NCBI GenBank assembly: GCA_034231615.1
Contig: CM067311.1
Location: 20,526,173 to 20,590,172 of the forward strand
Origin: Meghimatium bilineatum
Taxonomy: Eukaryota > Mollusca > Gastropoda > Stylommatophora > Philomycidae
DNA length: 64,000 nt
Reading direction: 5' to 3'
Shown: one piece after another, positions 50,767 through 63,446 of the stretch
Position numbering within the stretch: the stretch's first letter is position 1
How the letters are laid out: the number at the start of each line of letters is the position of its first letter
Notes under the pieces: model-generated
Database searches by the model: none
The model's input: the letters and a program-made list of their open reading frames with translations, nothing else
What the model was told of the DNA's origin: nothing
Position numbers and translations under genes: made by a program

Positions 50767-53640
50767 GAAATTCATTGTACTGAAGCTTACTACACTAGAA
50801 TTGATTGTATTCTGGCCTATTACACATGACTTCGTTGTTTTGCAGATTGATACGTAAGAACACTGGCGAATTACACACAAATTAGGTCTTGCTGTTTAGT
50901 ATGTCAAAATTCAGTGTTTTCTGGCATATTACTCACAAATTTGGTGTACTGCAGCTTAATACATCAGAATTTGTAGTCTGGACACACGCATTTGGTGTAT
51001 TCAAGCTTAATACGTTAGAACTCGGTGTTTTCTGGCATATTACTCACAAATTGGGTGTACTGCAGCTTACTACACCAGAATTTGTAGTCTGGACACACGC
51101 AATTGGTGTATTCCAGCTTACTACGTTAGAACTCGGTGTTTTCTGGCATATTACTCACAAATTCATTGTACTGAAGCTTACAACACTAGAATTGAGTGTA
51201 TTCTGGCATATTACACATGACTTCGTTGTTTTGCAGCTTAATACGTAAGAACACTGGCGAATTGCTCACAAATTAGGTCTCTTGCTGTTTAGTACGTCAA
51301 AACTCAGTGTTCTGTGGAATATTACTCACAAATTGGGTGTACTGCAGCTTACTACACCAGAATTTGTAGTCTGGACACACGCATTTGGTGTATTCAAGCT
51401 TACTACGTTAGAACTCGGTGTTTTCTGGCATATTGCTCACAAATTGGGTGTACTGCAGCTTACTACACTAGAATTGATTGTATTCTGGCCTATTACACAT
51501 GACTTCGTTGTTTTGCAGATTGATACGTAAGAACACTGACGTATTACACACAAATTAGGTCTTGCTGTTTAGTATGTCAAAAGTCAGTGTTCTATGGCAT
51601 ATTACTCACAAATTGGGTGTACTGCAGCTTACTACACCAGAATTTGTAGTCTGGACACGCATTTGGTGTATTCAAGCTTAATACTTTAGAACTCGGTGTT
51701 TTCTTGCATATTACTCAGAAATTGGGTGCACTGCAGCTTACTACACCAGAATTTGTAGTCTGGACACACGCATTTGGTGTATTCCAGCTTACTACGTTAG
51801 AACTCGGTGTTTTCTGGCATATTACTCACAAATTCATTGTACTGAAGCTTACAACACTAGAATTGAGTGTATTCTGGCATATTACACATGACTTCGTTGT
51901 TTTGCAGCTTAATACGTAAGAACACTGGCGTATTGCACACAAATTAGGTCTCTTGCTGTTTAGTACGTCAAAACTCAGTGTTCTGTGGAATATTACTCAC
52001 AAATTGGGTGTACTGCAGCTTACTACACCAGAATTTGTAGTCTGGACACACGCATTTGGTGTATTCCAGCTTACTACGTTAGAACTCGGTGTTTTCTGGC
52101 ATATTACTCACAAATTGGGTGTACTGCAGCTTACTACACCAGAATTTGTAGTCTGGACACACGCATTTGGTGTATTCCAGCTTACTACGTTAGAACTCGG
52201 TGTTTTCTGGCATATTACTGACAAATTCATTGTACTGAAGCTTACTACACTAGAATTGATTGTATTCTGGCCTATTACACATGATTTCGTTGTTTTGCAG
52301 ATTGATACGTAAGAACACTGGCGTATTACACACAAATTAGGTCTTGCTGTTTAGTATGTCAAAAGCCAGTGTTCTATGGCATATTACTCACAAATTGGGT
52401 GTACTGCAGCTTACTACACCAGAATTTGTAGTCTGGACACACGCATTTGGTGTATTCAAGCTTAATACGTTAGAACTCGTTGTTTTCTGGCATATTACTC
52501 ACAAATTGGGTGTACTGCAGCTTACTACACCAGAATTTGTAGTCTGGACACACGCATTTGGTGTATTCCAGCTTACTACGTTAGAACTCGGTGTTTTTTG
52601 GCATATTACTGACAAATTCATTGTACTGAAGCTTACTACACTAGAATTGATTGTATTCTGGCCTATTATATATGATTCTGTTGTATTGCAGCATAATACG
52701 TCAGAATACTGGCGTACTACACACAAATTAGGTCTTGCTGTTTAGTATGTCAAAACTCAGTGTTTTCTGGCATATTACTCACAAATTGGGTGTACTGCAG
52801 CTTACTAAACCAGAATTTGTAGTCTGGACACACGCATTAGGTGTATTCAAGCTTAATACGTAAGAACACTGGCGTATTGCACACAAATTAGGTCTCTTGC
52901 TGTTTAGTACGTCAAAACAGTGTTCTGTGGAATATTACAAATTGGGTGTACTGCAGCTTACTACACCAGAATTTGTAGTCTGGACACACACATTTGGTGT
53001 ATTCCAGCTTACTACGTTAGAACTCGGTGTTTTCTGGCATATTACTCACAAATTGGGTGTACTGCAGCTTACTACACAGAATTTGTAGTCTGGACACACG
53101 CATTTGGTGTATTCCAGCTTACTACGTTAGAACTCGGTGTTTTCTGGCATATTACTCACAAATGCATTGTACTGAAGCTTACAACACTAGAATTGAGTGT
53201 ATTCTGGCATATTACACATGACTTCGTTGTTTTGCAGCTTAATACGTAAGAACACTGGCATAGTGCACACAAATTAGGTCTCTTGCTGTTTAGTACGTCA
53301 AAACTCAGTGTTCTGTGGTATATTACTCACAAATTTGGTGTACTGCAGCTTACTACAGCAGAATTTGTAGTCTGGACACACGCATTTGGTGTATTCCAGC
53401 GTACTACGTTAGAAGTCGGTGTTTTCTGGCATATTACTCACAAATTCATTGTACTGAAGCTTACTACACTAGAATTGATTGTATTCTGGCCTATTATACA
53501 TGATTCTGTTGTATTGCAGCATAATACGTCAGAATACTGGCGTATTACACACAAATTAGGTCTCTTGCTGTTTGGTACGTCAAAACTCAGTGTTCTGTGG
53601 AATATTACTCACAAATTAGGTGTACTGCAGCTTACTACAC
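50767..53640 (+). repeat. 3457-bp higher-order repeat, copy 2 (incomplete, about 2.9 kb)
   Basis: It follows the order of the preceding block until about 53640, where a 162-bp cassette replaces the 282- and 502-bp cassettes expected. Private variants include tcaaaattcag at about 50903, gcagcttaatacatcag at about 50951, tattgctcac at about 51432, aacactgacg at about 51533 and cttactaaacc at about 52801. The first cassette (50885) is the most unusual in the block, with three changes clustered in j and a. Confidence 0.83.
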
Positions 53641-54475
53641 CAGAAATTGTAGTCTGGACACACGCATTTGGTGTATTCCAGCTTACTACGAAAGAACACT
53701 GGCGTATTGCACACAAATTAGGTCTCTTGCTGTTTAGTACGTCAAAACAGTGTTCTGTGGAATATTACAAATTGGGTGTACTGCAGCTTACTACACCAGA
53801 ATTTGTAGTCTGGACACACACATTTGGTGTATTCCAGCTTACTACGTTAGAACTCGGTGTTTTCTGGCATATTACTCACAAATTGGGTGTACTGCAGCTT
53901 ACTACACTAGAAGTGATTGTATTCTGGCCTATTATACATGATTCTGTTGTATTGCAGCATAATACGTCAGAATGCTGGCGTATTACACACAAATTAGGTC
54001 TTGCTGTTTAGTATGTCAAAACTCAGTGTTTTCTGGCATATTACTCACGAATTTGGTTTACTGCAGCTTACTACAGCAGAATTTGTAGTCTGGACACACG
54101 CATTTGGTGTATTCCAGCGTACTACGTTAGAAGTCGGTGTTTTCTGGCATATTACTCACAAATTCATTGTACTGAAGCTTACTACACTAGAAGTGATTGT
54201 ATTCTGGCCTATTATACATGATTCTGTTGTATTGCAGCATAATACGTCAGAATACTGGCGTATTACACACAAATTAGGTCTCTTGCTGTTTGATACGTCA
54301 AAACTCAGTGTTCTGTGGAATATTACTCACAAATTAGGTGTACTGCAGCTTACTACACCAGAATTTGTAGTCTGGACACACGCATTTGGTGTATTCCAGC
54401 TTAATACGTTAGAACTCGGTGTATTCTGGCATACTACTCACAAATTGGGTGTACTGCAGCTTACTACACCAGAAA
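53641..54475 (+). repeat. Cassettes between the 3457-bp and 2490-bp blocks
   Basis: Anchors 53721, 53997 and 54277 give cassettes of 276, 280 and 273 bp. The 276-280 join is unusual: the short i at 53997 carries the TAG form (tttagtatg) where this position in comparable strings has the tttattatg form leading into a 502-bp cassette. The stretch looks like a fusion of the 162-276 string with the 280-273 string of the 5871-bp type. Confidence 0.85.
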
Positions 54476-56965
54476 TTGTAGTCTGGACACACGCATTTGG
54501 TGTATTCCAGCTTACTACGAAAGAACACTGGCGTATTGCACACAAATTAGGTCTCTTGCTGTTTAGTACGTCAAAACAGTGTTCTGTGGAATATTACAAA
54601 TTGGATGTACTGCAGCTTACTACACCAGAATTTGTAGTCTGGACACACACATTTGGTGTATTCCAGCTTACTACGTTAGAACTCGGTGTTTTCTGGCATA
54701 TTACTCACAAATTGGGTGTACTGCAGCTTACTACACTAGAAGTGATTGTATTCTGGCCTATTATACATGATTCTGTTGTATTGCAGCATAATACGTCAGA
54801 ATGCTGGCGTATTACACACAAATTAGGTCTTGCTGTTTATTATGTCAAAACTCAGTGTTTTTTGGCATATTACTCACAAATTGGGTTTACTGCAGCTTAC
54901 TACACCAGAATTTGTAGTCTGGACACACGCATTTGGTGTATTCCAGCTTACTACGTTAGAACTCGGTGTTTTCTGGCATATTACTCACAAATTGGGTGTA
55001 CTGCAGCTTACTACACCAGAATTTGTAGTCTGGACACACGCATTTGGTGTATTCCAGCTTAATACGTTAGAACTCGGTGTATTCTGGTATACTACTCACA
55101 AATTGGGTGTACTGCAGCTTACTACACCAGAAATTGTAGTCTGAACACACGAATTTGGTGTATTCCAGCTTACTACGTTAGAACTCGGTGTATTCTGGCA
55201 TATTACTCAGAAATTCATTGTACTGAAGCTTACTACACTAGAATTGATTGTATTCTGGCCTATTACACATGACTTCGTTGTTTTGCAGATTGATACGTAA
55301 GAACACTGGCGTATTACACACAAATTAGGTCTTGCTGTTTAGTATGTCAAAAGTCAGTGTTTTCTGGCATATTACTCACAAATTGGGTGTACTGCAGCTT
55401 ACTACACCAGAATTTGTAGTCTGGACACACGCATTTGGTGTATTCAAGCTTAATACGTTAGAACTCGGTGTTTTCTGGCATATTACTCACAAATTGGGTG
55501 TACTGCAGCTTACTACACCAGAATTTGTAGTCTGGACACACGCAATTGGTGTATTCCAGCTTACTACGTTAGAACTCGGTGTTTTCTGGCATATTACTCA
55601 CAAATTCATTGTACTGAAGCTTACAACACTAGAATTGAGTGTATTCTGGCATATTACACATGACTTCGTTGTTTTGCAGCTTAATACGTAAGAACACTGG
55701 CGAATTGCTCACAAATTAGGTCTCTTGCTGTTTAGTACGTCAAAACTCAGTGTTCTGTGGAATATTACTCACAAATTGGGTGTACTGCAGCTTACTACAC
55801 CAGAATTTGTAGTCTGGACACACGCATTTGGTGTATTCAAGCTTACTACGTTAGAACTCGGTGTTTTCTGGCATATTACTCACAAATTGGGTGTACTGCA
55901 GCTTACTACACTAGAATTGATTGTATTCTGGCCTATTACACATGACTTCGTTGTTTTGCAGATTGATACGTAAGAACACTGGCGTATTACACACAAATTA
56001 GGTCTTGCTGTTTAGTATGTCAAAAGTCAGTGTTCTATGGCATATTACTCACAAATTGGGTGTACTGCAGCTTACTACACCAGAATTTGTAGTCTGGACA
56101 CGCATTTGGTGTATTCAAGCTTAATACTTTAGAACTCGGTGTTTTCTTGCATATTACTCAGAAATTGGGTGCACTGCAGCTTACTACACCAGAATTTGTA
56201 GTCTGGACACACGCATTTGGTGTATTCCAGCTTACTACGTTAGAACTCGGTGTTTTCTGGCATATTACTCACAAATTCATTGTACTGAAGCTTACAACAC
56301 TAGAATTGAGTGTATTCTGGCATATTACACATGACTTCGTTGTTTTGCAGCTTAATACGTAAGAACACTGGCGTATAGCACACAAATTAGGTCTCTTGCT
56401 GTTTAGTACGTCAAAACTCAGTGTTCTGTGGAATATTACTCACAAATTGGGTGTACTGCAGCTTACTACACCAGAATTTGTAGTCTGGACACACGCATTT
56501 GGTGTATTCCAGCTTACTACGTTAGAACTCGGTGTTTTCTGGCATATTACTCACAAATTGGGTGTACTGCAGCTTACTACACCAGAATTTGTAGTCTGGA
56601 CACACGCATTTGGTGTATTCAAGCTTAATACTTTAGAACTCGTTGTTTTCTGGCATATTACTCACAAATTGGGTGTACTGCAGCTTACTACACCAGAATT
56701 TGTAGTCTGGACACACGCATTAGGTGTATTCAAGATTAATACGTAAGAACACTGGCGTATTGCACACAAATTAGGTCTCTTGCTGTTTAGTACGTCAAAA
56801 CAGTGTTCTGTGGAATATTACAAATTGAGTGTACTGCAGCTTACTACACCAGAATTTGTAGTCTGGACACACACATTTGGTGTATTCCAGCTTACTACGT
56901 TAGAACTCGGTGTTTTCTGGCATATTACTCACAAATTGGGTGTACTGCAGCTTACTACACAGAAT
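54476..56965 (+). repeat. 2490-bp higher-order repeat, copy 1 of 2
   Basis: From the anchor at 54550 the cassettes are 276, 502, 391, 282, 389, 384 and 266 bp, sum 2490. Both copies share the variant aaattggatgtactg (54598 and 57088) and gcgtatagcac (about 56371 and 58861). The 384-bp cassette is the 162-bp form plus two 111-bp units; the 266-bp cassette is a 273-bp form with the 6-bp loss in i/j and the 1-bp loss in a, and it spans the junction. Confidence 0.92.
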
Positions 56966-59455
56966 TTGTAGTCTGGACACACGCATTTGGTGTATTCCAG
57001 CTTACTACGAAAGAACACTGGCGTATTGCACACAAATTAGGTCTCTTGCTGTTTAGTACGTCAAAACAGTGTTCTGTGGAATATTACAAATTGGATGTAC
57101 TGCAGCTTACTACACCAGAATTTGTAGTCTGGACACACACATTTGGTGTATTCCAGCTTACTACGTTAGAACTCGGTGTTTTCTGGCATATTACTCACAA
57201 ATTGGGTGTACTGCAGCTTACTACACTAGAAGTGATTGTATTCTGGCCTATTATACATGATTCTGTTGTATTGCAGCATAATACGTCAGAATGCTGGCGT
57301 ATTACACACAAATTAGGTCTTGCTGTTTATTATGTCAAAACTCAGTGTTTTTTGGCATATTACTCACAAATTGGGTTTACTGCAGCTTACTACACCAGAA
57401 TTTGTAGTCTGGACACACGCATTTGGTGTATTCCAGCTTACTACGTTAGAACTCGGTGTTTTCTGGCATATTACTCACAAATTGGGTGTACTGCAGCTTA
57501 CTACACCAGAATTTGTAGTCTGGACACACGCATTTGGTGTATTCCAGCTTAATACGTTAGAACTCGGTGTATTCTGGTATACTACTCACAAATTGGGTGT
57601 ACTGCAGCTTACTACACCAGAAATTGTAGTCTGAACACACGAATTTGGTGTATTCCAGCTTACTACGTTAGAACTCGGTGTATTCTGGCATATTACTCAG
57701 AAATTCATTGTACTGAAGCTTACTACACTAGAATTGATTGTATTCTGGCCTATTACACATGACTTCGTTGTTTTGCAGATTGATACGTAAGAACACTGGC
57801 GTATTACACACAAATTAGGTCTTGCTGTTTAGTATGTCAAAAGTCAGTGTTTTCTGGCATATTACTCACAAATTGGGTGTACTGCAGCTTACTACACCAG
57901 AATTTGTAGTCTGGACACACGCATTTGGTGTATTCAAGCTTAATACGTTAGAACTCGGTGTTTTCTGGCATATTACTCACAAATTGGGTGTACTGCAGCT
58001 TACTACACCAGAATTTGTAGTCTGGACACACGCAATTGGTGTATTCCAGCTTACTACGTTAGAACTCGGTGTTTTCTGGCATATTACTCACAAATTCATT
58101 GTACTGAAGCTTACAACACTAGAATTGAGTGTATTCTGGCATATTACACATGACTTCGTTGTTTTGCAGCTTAATACGTAAGAACACTGGCGAATTGCTC
58201 ACAAATTAGGTCTCTTGCTGTTTAGTACGTCAAAACTCAGTGTTCTGTGGAATATTACTCACAAATTGGGTGTACTGCAGCTTACTACACCAGAATTTGT
58301 AGTCTGGACACACGCATTTGGTGTATTCAAGCTTACTACGTTAGAACTCGGTGTTTTCTGGCATATTACTCACAAATTGGGTGTACTGCAGCTTACTACA
58401 CTAGAATTGATTGTATTCTGGCCTATTACACATGACTTCGTTGTTTTGCAGATTGATACGTAAGAACACTGGCGTATTACACACAAATTAGGTCTTGCTG
58501 TTTAGTATGTCAAAAGTCAGTGTTCTATGGCATATTACTCACAAATTGGGTGTACTGCAGCTTACTACACCAGAATTTGTAGTCTGGACACGCATTTGGT
58601 GTATTCAAGCTTAATACTTTAGAACTCGGTGTTTTCTTGCATATTACTCAGAAATTGGGTGCACTGCAGCTTACTACACCAGAATTTGTAGTCTGGACAC
58701 ACGCATTTGGTGTATTCCAGCTTACTACGTTAGAACTCGGTGTTTTCTGGCATATTACTCACAAATTCATTGTACTGAAGCTTACAACACTAGAATTGAG
58801 TGTATTCTGGCATATTACACATGACTTCGTTGTTTTGCAGCTTAATACGTAAGAACACTGGCGTATAGCACACAAATTAGGTCTCTTGCTGTTTAGTACG
58901 TCAAAACTCAGTGTTCTGTGGAATATTACTCACAAATTGGGTGTACTGCAGCTTACTACACCAGAATTTGTAGTCTGGACACACGCATTTGGTGTATTCC
59001 AGCTTACTACGTTAGAACTCGGTGTTTTCTGGCATATTACTCACAAATTGGGTGTACTGCAGCTTACTACACCAGAATTTGTAGTCTGGACACACGCATT
59101 TGGTGTATTCAAGCTAAATACTTTAGAACTCGTTGTTTTCTGGCATATTACTCACAAATTGGGTGTACTGCAGCTTACTACACCAGAATTTGTAGTCTGG
59201 ACACACGCATTAGGTGTATTCAAGATTAATACGTAAGAACACTGGCGTATTGCACACAAATTAGGTCTCTTGCTGTTTAGTACGTCAAAACAGTGTTCTG
59301 TGGAATATTACAAATTGAGTGTACTGCAGCTTACTACACCAGAATTTGTAGTCTGGACACACACATTTGGTGTATTCCAGCTTACTACGTTAGAACTCGG
59401 TGTTTTCTGGCATATTACTCACAAATTGGGTGTACTGCAGCTTACTACACAGAAT
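56966..59455 (+). repeat. 2490-bp higher-order repeat, copy 2 of 2
   Basis: Anchors at 57040, 57316, 57818, 58209, 58491, 58880 and 59264. One difference from copy 1 was seen by eye: caagctaaatac at about 59110 (copy 1 caagcttaatac), which removes a HindIII site. The copy ends in an a unit at ctacacagaat, after which the series continues with cgttagaac instead of cgaaagaac. Confidence 0.92.
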
Positions 59456-59474
59456 TTGTAGTCTGGATACACGC

Positions 59475-60807
59475 ATTTGGTGTATTCCAGCTTACTACGT
59501 TAGAACTCGGTGTTTTCTGGCATATTACTCACAAATGTATTGTACTGAAGCTTACAACACTAGAATTGAGTGTATTCTGGCATATTACACATGACTTCGT
59601 TGTTTTGCAGCTTAATACGTAAGAACACTGGCATAGTGCACACAAATTAGGTCTCTTGCTGTTTAGTACGTCAAAACTCAGTGTTCTGTGGTATATTACA
59701 CACAAATTTGGTGTACTGCAGCTTACTACAGCAGAATTTGTAGTCTGGACACACGCATTTGGTGTATTCCAGCGTACTACGTTAGAAGTCGGTGTTTTCT
59801 GGCATATTACTCACAAATTCATTGTACTGAAGCTTACTACACTAGAATTGATTGTATTCTGGCCTATTATACATGATTCTGTTGTATTGCAGCATAATAC
59901 GTCAGAATACTGGCGTATTACACACAAATTAGGTCTCTTGCTGTTTGGTACGTCAAAACTCAGTGTTCTGTGGAATATTACTCACAAATTAGGTGTACTG
60001 CAGCTTACTACACCAGAATTTGTAGTCTGGACACACGCATTTGGTGTATTCCAGCTTAATACGTTAGAACTCGGTGTATTCTGGCATACTACTCACAAAT
60101 TGGGTGTACTGCAGCTTACTACACCAGAAATTGTAGTCTGGACACACGCATTTGGTGTATTCCAGCTTACTAGGAAAGAACACTGGCGTATTGCACACAA
60201 ATTAGGTCTCTTGCTGTTTAGTACGTCAAAACAGTGTTCTGTGGAATATTACAAATTGGGTGTACTGCAGCTTACTACACCAGAATTTGTAGTCTGGACA
60301 CACACATTTGGTGTATTCCAGCTTACTACGTTAGAACTCGGTGTTTTCTGGCATATTACTCACAAATTGGGTGTACTGCAGCTTACTACACTAGAAGTGA
60401 TTGTATTCTGGCCTATTATACATGATTCTGTTGTATTGCAGCATAATACGTCAGAATGCTGGCGTATTACACACAAATTAGGTCTTGCTGTTTATTATGT
60501 CAAAACTCAGTGTTTTTTGGCATATTACTCACAAATTGGGTTTACTGCAGCTTACTACACCAGAATTTGTAGTCTGGACACACGCATTTGGTGTATTCCA
60601 GCTTACTACGTTAGAACTCGGTGTTTTCTGGCATATTACTCACAAATTGGGTGTACTGCAGCTTACTACACCAGAATTTGTAGTCTGGACACACGCATTT
60701 GGTGTATTCCAGCTTAATACGTTAGAACTCGGTGTATTCTGGTATACTACTCACAAATTGGGTGTACTGCAGCTTACTACACCAGAAATTGTAGTCTGAA
60801 CACACGA
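59475..60807 (+). repeat. 1333-bp higher-order repeat, copy 1 of 2
   Basis: From the anchor at 59650 the cassettes are 282, 273, 276 and 502 bp, sum 1333. Variants shared by both copies and not seen elsewhere in the window: acaaatgtattg (59531 and 60864), tatattacacacaaatttgg (59691 and 61024) and cttactaggaaag (60166 and 61499). They arose before the duplication and tag it clearly. Confidence 0.93.
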
Positions 60808-62140
60808 ATTTGGTGTATTCCAGCTTACTACGTTAGAACTCGGTGTTTTCTGGCATATTACTCACAAATGTATTGTACTGAAGCTTACAACACTAGAATT
60901 GAGTGTATTCTGGCATATTACACATGACTTCGTTGTTTTGCAGCTTAATACGTAAGAACACTGGCATAGTGCACACAAATTAGGTCTCTTGCTGTTTAGT
61001 ACGTCAAAACTCAGTGTTCTGTGGTATATTACACACAAATTTGGTGTACTGCAGCTTACTACAGCAGAATTTGTAGTCTGGACACACGCATTTGGTGTAT
61101 TCCAGCGTACTACGTTAGAAGTCGGTGTTTTCTGGCATATTACTCACAAATTCATTGTACTGAAGCTTACTACACTAGAATTGATTGTATTCTGGCCTAT
61201 TATACATGATTCTGTTGTATTGCAGCATAATACGTCAGAATACTGGCGTATTACACACAAATTAGGTCTCTTGCTGTTTGGTACGTCAAAACTCAGTGTT
61301 CTGTGGAATATTACTCACAAATTAGGTGTACTGCAGCTTACTACACCAGAATTTGTAGTCTGGACACACGCATTTGGTGTATTCCAGCTTAATACGTTAG
61401 AACTCGGTGTATTCTGGCATACTACTCACAAATTGGGTGTACTGCAGCTTACTACACCAGAAATTGTAGTCTGGACACACGCATTTGGTGTATTCCAGCT
61501 TACTAGGAAAGAACACTGGCGTATTGCACACAAATTAGGTCTCTTGCTGTTTAGTACGTCAAAACAGTGTTCTGTGGAATATTACAAATTGGGTGTACTG
61601 CAGCTTACTACACCAGAATTTGTAGTCTGGACACACACATTTGGTGTATTCCAGCTTACTACGTTAGAACTCGGTGTTTTCTGGCATATTACTCACAAAT
61701 TGGGTGTACTGCAGCTTACTACACTAGAAGTGATTGTATTCTGGCCTATTATACATGATTCTGTTGTATTGCAGCATAATACTTCAGAATGCTGGCGTAT
61801 TACACACAAATTAGGTCTTGCTGTTTATTATGTCAAAACTCAGTGTTTTTTGGCATATTACTCACAAATTGGGTTTACTGCAGCTTACTACACCAGAATT
61901 TGTAGTCTGGACACACGCATTTGGTGTATTCCAGCTTACTACGTTAGAACTCGGTGTTTTCTGGCATATTACTCACAAATTGGGTGTACTGCAGCTTACT
62001 ACACCAGAATTTGTAGTCTGGACACACGCATTTGGTGTATTCCAGCTTAATACGTTAGAACTCGGTGTATTCTGGTATACTACTCACAAATTGGGTGTAC
62101 TGCAGCTTACTACACCAGAAATTGTAGTCTGAACACACGA
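60808..62140 (+). repeat. 1333-bp higher-order repeat, copy 2 of 2
   Basis: Anchors at 60983, 61265, 61538 and 61814. The only difference from copy 1 that I saw is aatacttcag at about 61780 (copy 1 aatacgtcag). The junction is within b (acacgaattt, about 60802-60811). After about 62140 the register changes to ctcggtgtattctgg, as in ordinary 502-bp cassettes. Confidence 0.93.
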
Positions 62141-63446
62141 ATTTGGTGTATTCCAGCTTACTACGTTAGAACTCGGTGTATTCTGGCATATTACTCAGAA
62201 ATTCATTGTACTGAAGCTTACAACACTAGAATTGAGTGTATTCTGGCCTATTACACATGACATCATTGTTTTGCAGCTTGAAACGTAAGAAAACTGGCGT
62301 ACTGCACACAAATTAGGTCTCTTGCTGTTTGGTACGTCAAAACTCAGTGTTCTGTGGAATATTACTCACAAATTAGGTGTACTGCAGCTTACTACACCAG
62401 AATTTGTAGTCTGGACACACGCATTTGGTGTATTCCAGCTTACTACGTTAGAACTCAGTGTTTTCTGACATATTACTCACAAATTCATTGTACTGAAGCT
62501 TACAACACTAGAGTTGAGTGTATTCTGGCCTATTATACATGATTCTGTTGTATTGCAGCATAATTCGTCAGAATACTGGCGTATTACACACAAATTCGGT
62601 CTTGCTGTTTAGTATGTCAAAACTCAGTGTTTTCTGGCATATTACTCACGAATTTGGTTTACTGCAGCTTACTACACCAGAATTTGTATTCTGGACACAC
62701 GCATTTGGTGTATTCCAGCTTACTACGTTAGAACTCGGAGTTTTCTGGCATATTACTCACAAATACATTGTAATGAAGCTTACTACACTAGAATTGAGTG
62801 TATTCTGGCCTATTACACAGTCCTTGTTGTGCAGCTTAATACGTAAGAACTGGCGTATTGCACACAAATTAGGTCTCTTGCTGTTTAGTACTTCAAAACT
62901 CAGTGTTCTGTGGAATATTACTCACAAATTGGGTGTACTGCAGCTTACTACACCAGAATTTGTAGTCTGGACACACGCATTTGGTGTATTCCAGCTTACT
63001 ACGTTAGAAGTCGGTGTTTTCTGGCATATTACTCACAAATTAATTGTACTGAAGAATTGTACACTAGAATTCTACACTAGAATTGATTGTATTCTGGCCT
63101 ATTATATATGATTCTGTTGTATTGCAGCATAATACGTCAGAATACTGGCGTACTACACACAAATTAGGTCTTGCTGTTTAGTATGTCAAAACTCAGTGTT
63201 TTCTGGCATATTACTCACAAATTGGGTGTACTGCAGCTTACTACACCAGAATTTGTAGTCTGGACACACGCATTTGGTGTATTCCAGCTTACTACGTTAG
63301 AACTCGGTGTTTTCTGGCATATTACTGACAAATTCATTGTACTGAAGCTTACTACACTAGAATTGATTGTATTCTGGCCTATTACACATGACTTCGTTGT
63401 TTTGCAGCTTGATACGTAAGAACACTGGCGTATTGCACACAAATTA
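62141..63446 (+). repeat. Cassettes duplicated from, or to, 45155-46460
   Basis: Anchors 62316, 62598, 62872 and 63167 give cassettes of 282, 274, 295 and 280 bp, the same order as 45330-46461 (offset 16986). Together with the second 1333-bp copy the shared segment runs from about 60808 to 63411. Private changes here: acacaaattcggtc at about 62591 and tttagtacttcaaaac at about 62884. Similarity ends near 63412, where ttgcagcttgatacg replaces ttgcagattgatacg. Confidence 0.88.
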
